From: Luffa acutangula
Taxonomy: Eukaryota > Streptophyta > Magnoliopsida > Cucurbitales > Cucurbitaceae
Assembly (NCBI GenBank): GCA_036850905.1
Contig: CM072094.1
Span: forward strand, 35,664,982 to 35,728,981
Reading direction: 5' to 3'
Length of the DNA stretch: 64,000 bases
The notes below the pieces were generated by a model. The model had not been told where the DNA came from. It searched no databases and saw only the letters and a list, made by a program, of their open reading frames with translations. Shown here one piece after another: positions 21,085-31,861 of the stretch; the first letter of the stretch is position 1; every line of letters starts with the position of its first letter. Both the position numbers and the translations under genes were made by a program.

Positions 21085-22951
21085 TGTCACACCCCCTCCC
21101 GAACTACTTTCTAGCTTAGTCCAGGAGATGGCGTGAAGCCAATGGTCATTGTCCTCCTCTAACGATACCTGTAGACCCTACTGAACCGTTGAACCTGATA
21201 AACATACTAATCTTAGATATAAAATTCTTTACATACAACACAAAATAATGGAGTCTTGATAACCTTTAGACATATAAAAGCGTAGCCCTGACTTAACTCA
21301 CTTTGGAAAATAAACCTAATAGAGACATCACAATAAAAAACATATCCAACTAGGGTTTACACAACCACAACATCTAGAGCTTACAAAGATAAACAGACTT
21401 GATGTACAACTCCCCCCACGTACTGGAACTTGATCTGGAAGCTTTTAGCAGACTTTGGCAATTTATCAGGCAACGAGAGCTCGATCTCTACCTGGAAAGT
21501 TGGAAAACATTTTGAAAGAGTGAGCTATGATGCCCAGTGAGTGACTAAATTTAAAACTGTTAATCCGCAGATCAGAACAAGTGATAAACCTTAAACATAT
21601 AAATCTTTTTAATCAAAGCGTTAAACATAAACGTGTAATGATAAAAGCTTTCTGAAATACTCCGCAAGTACGTCATTAAAATCTAGCAAGGCATATCAAG
21701 TATATCAAACATTTTAACTAACATGACAGATCTACGTGTGGTACAACCAACGTTTACTAGCTCTACGATGTAGTGGGGCCCGCCCAGCACTCCCATCGTC
21801 TTTGTCGTAGTGGGGCCCGCCCATCACTCACGACAACATCGTTTTCACGGAGTACACTCAACGTAAGCAACGAAATATAACCTGTGTGCACACGGTACCA
21901 TATAGCCTCGGGCTCAATATCTCAGTCATGTAGTCAATAGAAGTCTTAGAAAATCACATGAAAACATTAAAACATGCCTGCTTATCTTTATATTTCGTAA
22001 ATCTTTAAACAATACTCGCTAATACATACTTTGCTTAAAATGTTCTCGTTTCAACTACTTTTTAGAAAGTCAATAATCATGTACTCATATATAAATCTCA
22101 TTAGAAAATCTAAGCTCAAAACTTATGCTTGAAACCATTCATAGAAATCATGTATCATTCGTAAGTTCAGATTCAATCATGTAAACCATTTAAGCATAAA
22201 TAATAGTTTATAAATCATTTTCGAAATTTGTTTTGTCACTCATAGTCTTGGCTAGTTCCTGGTCTGTAGACTTGACCTATTTCCTCTTGGCTTGTCAAAC
22301 AAACCAAAACAGAGCATCAGAACCATAAATAGTCTTGTCTTTCTTTGCTCATGAATTCTAAACTTTAGAATTAAAATCACATTCCACACTTTTTCCAGAT
22401 TTTCCAGATTCAATACCCTAACTTCAAACACTCAAAACATCCTCAATACTTGACCAAAATTAATGTACTGTATATCAAACTCTTTATTTTGGAACCCTTT
22501 ACAACTTAATTGAAGAAATGAAAATGAGATTCCCAACGGATTTGTCCAGAAATCCCCCGAACACAGCTATTCATAATTTGTGCTTCTCTGCTACCCTCTA
22601 CGTTTCCCCTGAAATTAAACCTACTTCCTGTCATTTTTGGCTCACGAATTCTTCATGAAAGTAATAGGAAATTGAATAAGATTTCCAATCATACCAAATT
22701 GAGCTTCTAATTCAACCTGTACACCCTAGAACGTTTGAAAACCAGAGAAAAGCAGAGACCCTTCAGATTTGCACGAAAATTTTGTGCTTTGTTTTCCTCT
22801 TCAAAAACCATTAACTTAACATTTGAATTAGCTCAAGCTTTTTCCATGAAGGTTGTTAGAAAATGAATTATCTTTCAAGAAAGTCAGACCTCACCTCTTA
22901 GTTCTTCATGTGTAGATCAAACCGAATTAAAAACCAGAGGTAGGCAGATTG
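21085..22951 (-). repeat. Tekay-type LTR (3' LTR of minus-strand element), part 1
   Basis: On the plus strand it begins TGTCACACCCCCTCCCG, the reverse complement of the terminus at 2041. It is split by a copia solo LTR (duplication GATTG, 22947-22951 and 40427-40431) and resumes at 40432. Net LTR length is about 2.28 kb. The preceding 5 bp CAATA (21080-21084) should be the target duplication; its partner lies outside the window. Confidence 0.78.
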
Positions 22952-23186
22952 TGTTGGGTTTTATGCCCTAAAACTCATAGATAGTGAATGTAACCATTGA
23001 CCGAATATTAATGAAATAATATTGATATATTTTTCCATTAATTGTTATTAGTTATTTTATATATGTCTTTGCCTAATAATAACCCTAATCCAATAAACTA
23101 GACATCCAAGGCTGTAATATGAGTCTTGAACTATATGTAGCGACATATGGGATCATTGTTCAAGAAACAGCCTAAAGGGTCTATAG
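22952..23186 (+). repeat. Copia solo LTR, part 1
   Basis: TGTTGGGTTTTATGCCC start, same family as 47896-49878. It is interrupted at GGGTCTATAG by the Ogre-type element (duplication TATAG) and continues at 38670-40426. Net length is about 1992 bp, close to the 1982-1983 bp of the other LTRs. GATTG duplications flank the whole, with no copia coding region, so it is a solo LTR. Confidence 0.88.
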
Positions 23187-24783
23187 TGTAGACACCGTAT
23201 TTGGTCCGGCTTGATTTTAAGTAATAATGTTTGAAGTTTTCCAATATTTGGTGGTCAATTTGTTTTTATGATATGCCAACAAGAGCATAGGTCAACTGGC
23301 ATGAAGTCGTATTGATAATCACGAGGTCTGTGTTTCAAATCCCCTTCCCCACACATTATCTTTTTTTTTTTTTTTTTTTTTTTTTTTGGTCTTCCCCATT
23401 CCTATTCAATGGGAAGTTTTCATGAAAAACTCACCCATTACCTATTCTAAAGCTTTTTCCATGGTTAGTATTTTTTTTACTTTTTTTTATTTTTTATTTT
23501 CCCCACCATTTTCTCATCCATCTCCCCCTAAATTAGTAACACTTCAAGTATAAAAAGGGGGGGAGATGGAGGATGGAAACACAAGAAGAATGAGAGGAAT
23601 TTTAGAGTAAAAGTGAGCTTGAGAGAGTTTAGGCATTTGAGAGGGTTTAGGCATTTGAGCAAGAGTTTAGCTTAGAGAGTGATAGAAAAGGAGAGAAAAA
23701 AAGAGAAGAAGTTTAGAGTAAAAGTGAGCTTGAGAGAGTTTAGGCATTTGAGCAAGAGTTTAGCTTAGAGAGTGATAGAAAAAGAGAGAAAAGAAAGTGG
23801 AAGAGGAAAAGAGGAAAAAAGAGGGGGAGGAAGGAGTATACGGGGAGAGGAAACATTGGGTAAGAAAGAAGGAAAAAAGAAGAAAGAGAGAAGTAAAAAA
23901 GGTGGGATTTTGTTTTTCTATTTCCTTTGTTTTTTTTTTGTTTTGTTATTATTGTTATTATTATTATTATGATTATTATTATCATCATTATCATTATCAT
24001 TTTTAATTTCTCTCTTGTTTTAGTTCACTTTTTGCACTTTGCCAACTTCATTTTTTTATACTTTCTAATTTATTTGCTTTTTCCTTTCATTCTCCAAATT
24101 GCTTTAATCTAATCTTTAATTCTGCTTTGTCAATTTCAATTATTGTTATTGTTTTGATTTTCTTTTGAAAGAGATTATGGGAACTGAGTAATGTGCCTTC
24201 GTGGAGTCCAACTCCCGTGTAGGCGTATGAAAATTCTCATTTTCCCTTTTAAAAGAATTTACTCTTTGAATAATTTTTTTCTTCTTTTACATTCGTTTTA
24301 TTTTAAAAAAATATTTTTAGTAAACATAATCATGTACACCCATGTTCCTTTAATTAAAAGGGAGATTAGGCATGATTTATATTAAATTGGATATCCAACT
24401 CATAATGTTTAATCCTTGCTTTATTTCTAAAGTTAAGGTAAAAACGAATGAGACATCTTGTGTTCAGTATTGCATTTTGAGTTTTATTTTCATATTTATC
24501 ATTTTTTTTAAGAAAAATAAAATAAAGGACTGTTTTTATTCATTTAATTGGACAATTTAAGATACTGTGGTAATCGTTTTCTTAAACGGGTGTTGTAGGG
24601 TGCTAATACCTTCCCTACACTCAAACGACTCCCGAACCTAATTTCTGGTTTTCTAAGACTAGTTTTGTTTTTTATTTTAAAGGTGACCAATCACACCCTC
24701 AATGATTGGTGGCGACTCCAACTTTCTTCTTAAAAACCCAAGAAAGGATGTCGGCCGCTCCGCGTCGCGATGACGTTGCGACA
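23187..24783 (+). repeat. 5' LTR of the Ogre-type element
   Basis: TGTAGACACC ... GTTGCGACA. A long poly-T lies at about 23361-23387, TATAAAAA at about 23551, and after it a purine-rich stretch with two copies of GTGAGCTTGAGAGAGTTTAG. The TTA/TCA-repeat region near 23945-24000 is simple sequence. Confidence 0.92.
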
Positions 24784-24786
24784 GCT

Positions 24787-24804
24787 TGGCGACTCCACTG
24801 GGGA
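24787..24804 (+). other. Primer-binding site of the Ogre-type element
   Basis: TGGCGACTCCACTGGGGA, 3 bp after the LTR. It has the TGG start expected for pairing with a tRNA CCA end. I believe Ogre elements use a tRNA-Arg-type site like this, but the tRNA assignment is from memory. Confidence 0.7.
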
Positions 24805-25491
24805 CTTTTGAGGGTCAAGCCATGAATATTTTTATTGTCCTTTGAATTGAATTTTTCTTTAGGTCCTTTTGTTATTGTTTTGTTATTTATTTATTTTTTT
24901 TTCCTTACTTTATAATATTATTTGTTTGGCATATTGTTATTCACTTGTCTATTACCATTTTTTTTAATGTTGTAATTACTTTATCTTAGTTATGTCATTC
25001 ATTTGCATGTCATCGTATTGTTACCATTTTTTTTATGTTGTAATTGTTATGTCATTCATTTGTATGTCATCTTATTAATCATGCATTTCACACACTTTCA
25101 CTAGCCTTCTACCCGGGCTCTACCTTAGGACTAGACTCGGAGACTGAGTAGTGTGACCTTCGTGGAATTTCGATTCCCGTGCAGGCACATGAAATTCTCC
25201 ACTCAAGCCTACTACATCGTTAAATCGGTGGGTAAGCTTGGGGACCTTTTCTAGGATGCCTTAGAGTTAAACTCCACTCATATAGTTCTAGGATTTGACT
25301 TATTACATGCATTATTGTCAAATTTTATTTATTTATTTATTTATTTTTCCTCTTTCCCTTGTATCTTATATCAATTTTCAAATTTCACTCATTGAAAATA
25401 TCCTTTAAAATCTCGTTTAATGTAGTTAAGAAAATTGTGCAAATTAAATTAACAAGATTTTTCGATTATTTACATTGGCAGAAACTAAAGT

Positions 25492-27654
25492 ATGAGTCAA
25501 ATAAAATCACCCCCTCCAATACAAGAAATGAGTATAGAAGATCAAGCAACAGTACGTCAATGGTCAGAAAATGTACAACAAATCCACGGAGATTCTTTAG
25601 TAGAAGATGCTATGTCTCAATTTAAGGATGCCAGTTTTCCAGAAAGTCAATTAGAAACAGTGAAACAGGCTTGGGAAAAATTAACTGTAGATAGAAAGGC
25701 TAAATTTACAAGCAAATATGGCCATCTAGCTCAGCTCATGTATGTACAAGTTAATTATTCTGTATTAAAAGCTTTGATTCGACATTGGGATCCAGCCTAT
25801 AGATGTTTCACATTTGGCTCAATTGACATGACTCCTACAATAGAGGAATATCAATCCCTTCTGCATATGCCAACACGAACAGAGGTTGAAGCTTATTCTT
25901 ATGATCAAGAGCTTACAATGAAAAGAGCATTATCTACTCTTTTGGGCAAGATTCGTACGAGCGACATTGAGAAACAAGTAAAGATAAAAGGAGAGAACAC
26001 ATGCCTACCCCTGGACTACATCCTTACTCTTCAACAAAAATTTGCAAATGAAGACAAGGAGTTAACTTTACTGGCATTGTGTATCTTTAATGTTGTTTTG
26101 TTTCCTAAAGTATGTGGATATGTTGAGGAACGTGTGGTCAAGTTGTTTGCTAAGATAGAAATAGGAGTTGATCCAATTATTCCTGTATTGGCAGAAACTT
26201 TTCGTTCATTGAATTATTGTAGAACAAAAGGAACAGGAAGATTTATAGGGTGTGCACCATTATTGTACATTTGGGTCCTTAGTCATGTGAAGTGTCCACC
26301 CGAATTCAAATGTCCAGAGATCAAATTTTCAAGTTCCTGGAATAAGCTGCGAAATCCCATTTCAGAGTTCGTGCAATCAGGTTGGAGTTCATCCTCCCCT
26401 GAAAGGAGCGCTTGGGAAGCCTTTTTCTCCGAACTAAAGGTAGAAGATGTAATGTGGAGAGCCCCTTGGATGTCAACCAGGCCAATGATCTATAAATGTG
26501 GTAAATTTCAAAGTTTACCTCTTTTGGGTCCTTGGGGATGTATAGCCTATGCTCCTTTATTGGTAGTACGCCAAATTTGGGTCCGACAATTCATCCCTGC
26601 TACGCATGAGTTGAAGGATTTCGAATTTGCTTATGATAAAGGCTTCTGTAAAGATAGAATTCAGAAAATTGTGAAAGCATGGAAAATGATCACTAAAATC
26701 CAGAGTGGTCAGTTTCATGATGATACCACAGAGGCGTACAAAACATGGCATGCGAACAGAGCTAAAACCGTGCTTGTGTCACCAAAAATGAAAACCAAGA
26801 TAAAACTTATTGCAAAGGTGATACCAGATCAACAGACAGAACAAGCAGCACGCGAAAAGGAATGTGATGAATTGAGAAAAGCGAATTCATCATTGGTTCA
26901 AGAAAATGAAAGGTTGCAATTGGAGGTAACGCAAGGTTTGTTGCGCAATGTTGAACTAGAAAAAGAGTTGAACCGATTAAAGGGCAGTGTTAGCAAACAA
27001 GAACAGTTAGAAAAAGAAATTTCAGCATTAGACACAGAGGCCCGCGACCTGAACAGAAGAATGCATCGATTAAGAAGGGATAATGAAGTCTCCCAAGCAA
27101 CTCTCAAGTCAAGGAATGACCAAGTTTTGAAGCAACAATCTGAGATTGCCTCACTTCATGAGTTGATGAAAGAGCTCGAAGATTGCATTAGTTTGAGGAA
27201 CCAAACGATTACTGAGGTAGAAGAAAAAAATGGAACGCTATGTCGAACAATTGACGACCTACAATTAACGCTCAAGATTAGAGAAGATCAACTAGGGGAC
27301 CTCATCAACGACAACAAGGGTCTAAGAGAGTCCGTTCAGTCACTTAATGTTCGCCTCGGTAAGTATCAGGATGCCACTGATAGATTAATGAAAGACTATA
27401 CCTATTTAAAGGAGCAGTACGACAGATTAAGCGATGATTTTGGGTTTGCGAGACAGAACCACGCGACACTACGAAGTAAAACGAAACATATGCTCACTCA
27501 GATTAGGAGAGTCACTCGAAGGGCAGATGAACTAGCAGAAGATGCACGTACTCTCTCTAAAGTCCTAGCACCTACACAGCCGAATAGCAAGAATGTGCTC
27601 AAGTTTCTGGGAAAACTTCGTATAAGTTTAGAATATTGGGGGCAATTTTATTAA
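25492..27654 (+). CDS. Ogre ORF1: DUF7745/plant-mobile-domain-like protein with coiled coil
   Basis: 720 aa. This extra reading frame upstream of gag is characteristic of Ogre-type elements and its role is unknown. Residues about 50-410 resemble the plant DUF7745 / mobile-domain fold: a FGSIDMTPTIEEYQSLL motif near 105-121, and further conserved aromatic blocks such as PLLYIWVLSHV and GPWGCIAYAPLLVVRQIW. Residues about 440-690 are a long charged heptad-rich coiled coil (QENERLQLEVTQGLL, EKEISALDTEARDLN). Automatic annotation often labels such proteins 'girdin-like', which is misleading. ATG 25492 is preceded by an AT-rich leader. The frame is uninterrupted. The domain name is from memory; the coiled coil is visible directly. 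Confidence 0.8.
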   Translation: MSQIKSPPPIQEMSIEDQATVRQWSENVQQIHGDSLVEDAMSQFKDASFPESQLETVKQAWEKLTVDRKAKFTSKYGHLAQLMYVQVNYSVLKALIRHWDPAYRCFTFGSIDMTPTIEEYQSLLHMPTRTEVEAYSYDQELTMKRALSTLLGKIRTSDIEKQVKIKGENTCLPLDYILTLQQKFANEDKELTLLALCIFNVVLFPKVCGYVEERVVKLFAKIEIGVDPIIPVLAETFRSLNYCRTKGTGRFIGCAPLLYIWVLSHVKCPPEFKCPEIKFSSSWNKLRNPISEFVQSGWSSSSPERSAWEAFFSELKVEDVMWRAPWMSTRPMIYKCGKFQSLPLLGPWGCIAYAPLLVVRQIWVRQFIPATHELKDFEFAYDKGFCKDRIQKIVKAWKMITKIQSGQFHDDTTEAYKTWHANRAKTVLVSPKMKTKIKLIAKVIPDQQTEQAAREKECDELRKANSSLVQENERLQLEVTQGLLRNVELEKELNRLKGSVSKQEQLEKEISALDTEARDLNRRMHRLRRDNEVSQATLKSRNDQVLKQQSEIASLHELMKELEDCISLRNQTITEVEEKNGTLCRTIDDLQLTLKIREDQLGDLINDNKGLRESVQSLNVRLGKYQDATDRLMKDYTYLKEQYDRLSDDFGFARQNHATLRSKTKHMLTQIRRVTRRADELAEDARTLSKVLAPTQPNSKNVLKFLGKLRISLEYWGQFY

Positions 27655-27933
27655 CTCTTTACTTTAGTTTATGTTTTATTTAGATAGTTGAAATATCTTG
27701 TAATTCAATTTTGCACAAATTTTGCTGCTACATTGTTTTATCATTTTCCAATTTAATATCAAAGCCATTTTTTTTTTCTTCCTTCTCTTCTATCACTTTT
27801 TTTTTTGTTTCGTTTTGTCTTTCTCTTTTCTTACTCTAAAATCTCTTTTCATTAAAAATATAAACAGAATCATAAGATAGCTCGGTCACCTCGAATCCAC
27901 CGCACCTACGTCACAAGATACAGGACAAGGATC

Positions 27934-30158
27934 ATGGAAGAGCAGAGTACTGAGATGTAGAAAACAAAGAAAGATATTGAGGAGTTACGAGAAAAAATGG
28001 ATGCCATTCTTGTCGCCCTAGAAAGAGGCAAAATAATACCTGATATTGCTCAGTCCAGCCATACAATGAACGACCCTCCAATCCGGCAATCAACAGAGGG
28101 TACTACTCCAAAATATCATCCATTGTACAATATTCCAGTAGAGCAGCACCCATTTCCATTTTTCAAGAATGAGCAAGTGCCTGTACACAATCAACCTGGA
28201 TTTTCACTACCCACAGAGGTACCTCCCAAGGTGACCATTACAGTTCCCAATTTAGATGATCCTGAAATCAGAAAAGAGCTAACGAGAGGAGAGAAAGTTT
28301 CTTCTAGTGAAAAGCTTGAAGTCTTGGAGGAAAGATTAAGGGCAGTAGAAGGAACAGACGTCTTCGGAAATATAGATGCGACCAAGCTATGCTTGGTACC
28401 AGATGTAATCCTCCCTCCAAAATTCAAGGTGCCCGAGTTTGAAAAGTATGATGGAGCATCCTGTCCTAAGAACCATCTCATCATGTATTGTAGGAAGATG
28501 GCAGCATACGTCCAAAATGACAAGCTGTTAATTCACTGCTTCCAGGACAGTCTTACTGGTCCAGCATCTCGATGGTATATGCAGTTAGACAGCACTCATA
28601 TATGTTCATGGAAGAATCTAGCTGATTCATTTTTAAAGCAATATAAGCACAACATAGATATGGCTCCTGACCGCTTAGACCTCCAGAGGATGGAGAAGAA
28701 GAGCACAGAAAGCTTTAAAGAGTACGCCCAAAGGTGGAGGGATACTGCTGCTCAGGTGCAACCACCTTTAGCTGATAAGGAGCTGTCGACCATGTTTATT
28801 AATACTCTCAAATCTCCTTTCTATGATAAGATGATTGGGAGCGCCTCTACCAATTTCTCTGACATAATGACAATTGGAGAGAGAATCGAGTACGGAATTA
28901 AGCATGGAAAGATAACTGATACGGCTGGGTCATCAACAACGAAAAAGGGGGTTCCATCGAAGAAAAAAGAGGGAGAAGTTCAGATGATTGGTTTCAATTC
29001 AAGACAACCATACCCTAATGCCGGAGTGCCACAATATCACTATCCACCTCCATATGTTTACCCTCAACCCTATATCAATAATACGTCAGCCCAATATTCA
29101 TCCCCTTACGTCCAAAATCCTCGTCCTACTCAAGGCTACCAACCTCGGAATCAACATAACACTCCTTATGTCCAAGGACACCAAAACAATAAAGGCGTCC
29201 GTAGACAGACTCATTTTGATCCGATTCCGATGACATATACCGAACTTCTACCCCAACTCTTCCAGAATAATCAGCTGGCACCCGTACCAATAGACCCAGT
29301 AAAGCCACCTTACCCAAAGTGGTATGACCCAAATGCCCGTTGCGACTACCATGCAGGAGCAATTGGACATTCCACTGAAAACTGTACTGCACTCAAGCAT
29401 AGGGTGCAAGCATTGATAAAGGCAGGATGGTTGAACTTTAAGAAAGAAAATGGTCCAGATGTCAACAACAATCCTCTGCCAAACCATCAGAATGCACAAG
29501 TAAATGCAATAGAGGTTCATGGAGCTGATTTAAGAAAGAATGCTGAGAGCATAGTGACTCCCATGGGAGAACTATTCGAAATATTATTGAATAATGGATA
29601 CATTGGAGTAGAACGCCTCCAATTAGATTTGGGTGTCAGAGCATACGATGACAGTTTGATGTGTTCTTATCACACTGGGGCAAAAGGGCATTCTATTGAC
29701 CAATGTCCTCATTTTCGTCTGAAAGTCCAGGAGTTGTTAGATTCACATTTTTTAACAGTTTCTCAAAAAATGGTTCAGCTCCCTCAGTATGGGGAAGTTG
29801 ATATTATAGAAGAATGCTCAAGGTTGTCTCTCAAGCCAAAACCGTTAACAATTTCTTATCGCGAGAAGCCCAGTACCCCAAATTCCAAGCCAAGACCGAT
29901 TACCATCCAGATTCCGACTCCCTTTGAATATAAAAGTTCAAAAGCAGTACCTTGGAACTATGAATATAAGGTAACTGTTGGTTCTGAACCCCTCCCAATC
30001 CATAATATTAGTGGGATAGGAGGTTTAACACGAAGCGGGAAGTGTTATACACCAGAAGACCTATTGAAACCCAAAGGTAAAGAAAAAGGAAAAGCCAAGA
30101 TCACTGAAAATATCAAGGAAAAAACAGAAGAGCCCATTGCAGTGAAAAACCTGGATGT
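27934..30158 (+). pseudogene. Ogre gag, N-terminal part of gag-protease (stop near start, cut by MITE)
   Basis: An ATG at 27934 opens MEEQSTEM followed by TAG (27958-27960), then continues open; the next ATG in frame is 27997 (MDAILVALERGK). Residues about 135-290 from 27997 are a retrotransposon gag domain with KVPEFEKYDGASCPKNHL, LTGPASRWYMQL and SFKEYAQRWRDTAAQV. Two zinc-knuckle-like repeats follow: CDYHAGAIGHSTENC and CSYHTGAKGHSIDQC (C-x2-H, G-H-S, C spacing). The frame runs into the MITE at 30162, which adds a false C-terminus ending at 30198. The protease half continues after the MITE. Confidence 0.82.
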
Positions 30159-30161
30159 TAA

Positions 30162-30467
30162 GGGCCCGTTTGGTAACGTTCTTGTTTCTTGTTTCTAAAT
30201 TTATTAAGAAATCTAAGCATTTAATAACTAGGTATGTTTCTTGTTTCTCATTTTTTAGAAACACTCCCAAAATTTGTATAGAACTTTTGGGAACAACTAA
30301 AACTAGTTTCTCCTTTTTTGTTCTTGTTTCCAATTTTTTCCAAACATAAATAAGAATATAGGTTTATTATTATTGAATGTATAGGTGTTAGGGTCATGAA
30401 ATTCTATTTTTCTTTATTAAAAATGAAGAAACGGAAACAAGAAACGAGAACGTTACCAAACGGGTCT
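30162..30467. mobile_element. 306-bp PIF/Harbinger-type (Tourist-like) MITE
   Basis: Ends GGGCCCGTTTGGTAACGTTC and the inverted GAACGTTACCAAACGGGTCT, with further inverted similarity (CTTGTTTCTTGTTTC / GAAACAAGAAACGAG). The 3-bp duplication TAA (30159-30161, 30468-30470) fits PIF/Harbinger elements. Removing the insert and one TAA restores an uninterrupted codon phase, proving it landed in a working gag-protease frame. Confidence 0.85.
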
Positions 30468-31646
30468 TAAACAGCCAGCATCTGAAGATGACATCCAAGA
30501 ATTTTTGAAGTTGGTTAAACAAAGTGATTATAAAGTGGTTGAACAGTTAGGTCGAACCCCTGCAAAGATTTCCATATTGGCTTTGTTACTGGCTTCAGAT
30601 ACGCATCGTAAGACTTTGTTGGACATTTTGAATCAAACTTATGTTCCGCAGGATATTACGGTGGACAACTTGGATAACATTGTTGGAAACATAACTGCAT
30701 CCAGTTCAGTAACCTTCACAGATGATGAGTTACCACCAGAAGGCACCGGACACACTAAAGCCTTGCACATTACAGTTAAGTGCAAAAATTTTGCTGTGGC
30801 AAAAGTTCTAGTTGATAATGGTTCCTCCTTGAACATAATGCCTAAATCCACGTTGGAGAAATTGCCTGTTGATATGTCTCATATAAGGCCCAGCACTATG
30901 ATCGTACGAGCTTTTGATGGGGCACGTAGTGAAGTTGTTGGAGACATAGAAGTGCCCATCCAGATAGGTCCATGCACCTTCGATATAACCTTTCAGGTTA
31001 TGAACATTAATTCGGCCTACAGCTTCTTGTTAGGGCGTCCCTGGATTCACTCAGCTGGAGTGGTCCCATCATCATTACACCAAAAACTTAAATTTGTGGT
31101 CGACCGCAAACTAGTAATCATATCTGGACAAGAGGATATCTTAGTGTCAAGACCCTCTTCAATGCCCTACATAGAAGCAGCAGAAGAGGTTTTTGAGTCA
31201 TCATTTCAAGCTTTTGAGATTGCAAATGCCACAACTTTATACGGAGAGATAGGGAAAATGGAGCTGCAACTTTCAAAACTCTCCTTAACAGGAAGCAAAC
31301 AAAGCCTCGAAAATTTGTTGAATATGTCGAAAAATATGAAGAGGTTTGGTTTGGGATATAAACCAAGCAAAAAAGATATGATTAAAGCACACAGGCAGAA
31401 GAAAGAAAAACGACTGGCTAGATTGGAGAACCGTGAGCCAAAGTATCAAATGAATATCATTCCTCATCTTCATGATACCTTCATCTTTGCTGGAATAATT
31501 CATTCAGAATCTCAAGACCCTGCAGTCATGGCTATAATCGAACAGAACAAAGAAGCCGGTCCCTTAGTTTATCTGTGCCCAGAAGACTTTGAACTCAATA
31601 ATTGGACTGTAATGGAGCTACCATCATTTGTTAATGAGATATCAAA
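30468..31646 (+). pseudogene. Ogre gag-protease, C-terminal part with aspartic protease
   Basis: The open frame continues from the MITE junction; the first ATG is 30505. Residues about 80-215 are a retropepsin-like domain with the active-site motif VLVDNGSSLNIMP (Asp-Asn-Gly) and the later FLLGRPWIHSAG. The tail contains KKDMIKAHRQKKEKRLARL. The frame would stop at TAA 31648-31650, but that stop lies inside a predicted intron whose removal joins it to the polymerase frame. Labelled a pseudogene only because the MITE separates it from gag. Confidence 0.8.
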
Positions 31647-31861
31647 GTAATTTTTAAACTTTTTGTTTGTTTTTTTTTGTTTTGATGATTTATGTGCTCT
31701 ATGTCAATATTTCATTTGTTAATGAAGAAGCATTTTTTTTCCTTCCTTTCCCATCATCCAATGAATCTCTCTTGTGTCTACTTCTTTTAGCATTGATTTC
31801 ATTTATTCCATTCCTTCATTTATCTTCTTTCATCACACTGAATAATCCCTCTCTTAAACAG
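31647..31861 (+). other. Predicted intron between protease and polymerase
   Basis: Donor GTAATTTTTA right after codon positions TCA-AA; acceptor CTCTTAAACAG ending at 31861. The 215-bp segment is T-rich (about 31655-31850) as in plant introns. Splicing removes the gag-protease stop and places both frames in the same phase, with 39 open codons between the acceptor and position 31980. An intron at this spot is a known hallmark of Ogre elements; here it is predicted, not shown. Confidence 0.78.

Noticed and set aside
23772..24006. Overlapping short frames rich in Ile/Tyr or Glu/Lys in the Ogre LTR
   Set aside because: They come from simple TTA/TCA and purine repeats and occur in both LTRs.
25492..27654. 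Host 'girdin-like' cytoskeletal protein gene
   Set aside because: The position between the PBS and gag of a complete Ogre element with matching LTRs shows it is element ORF1; the similarity to girdin is only coiled coil.
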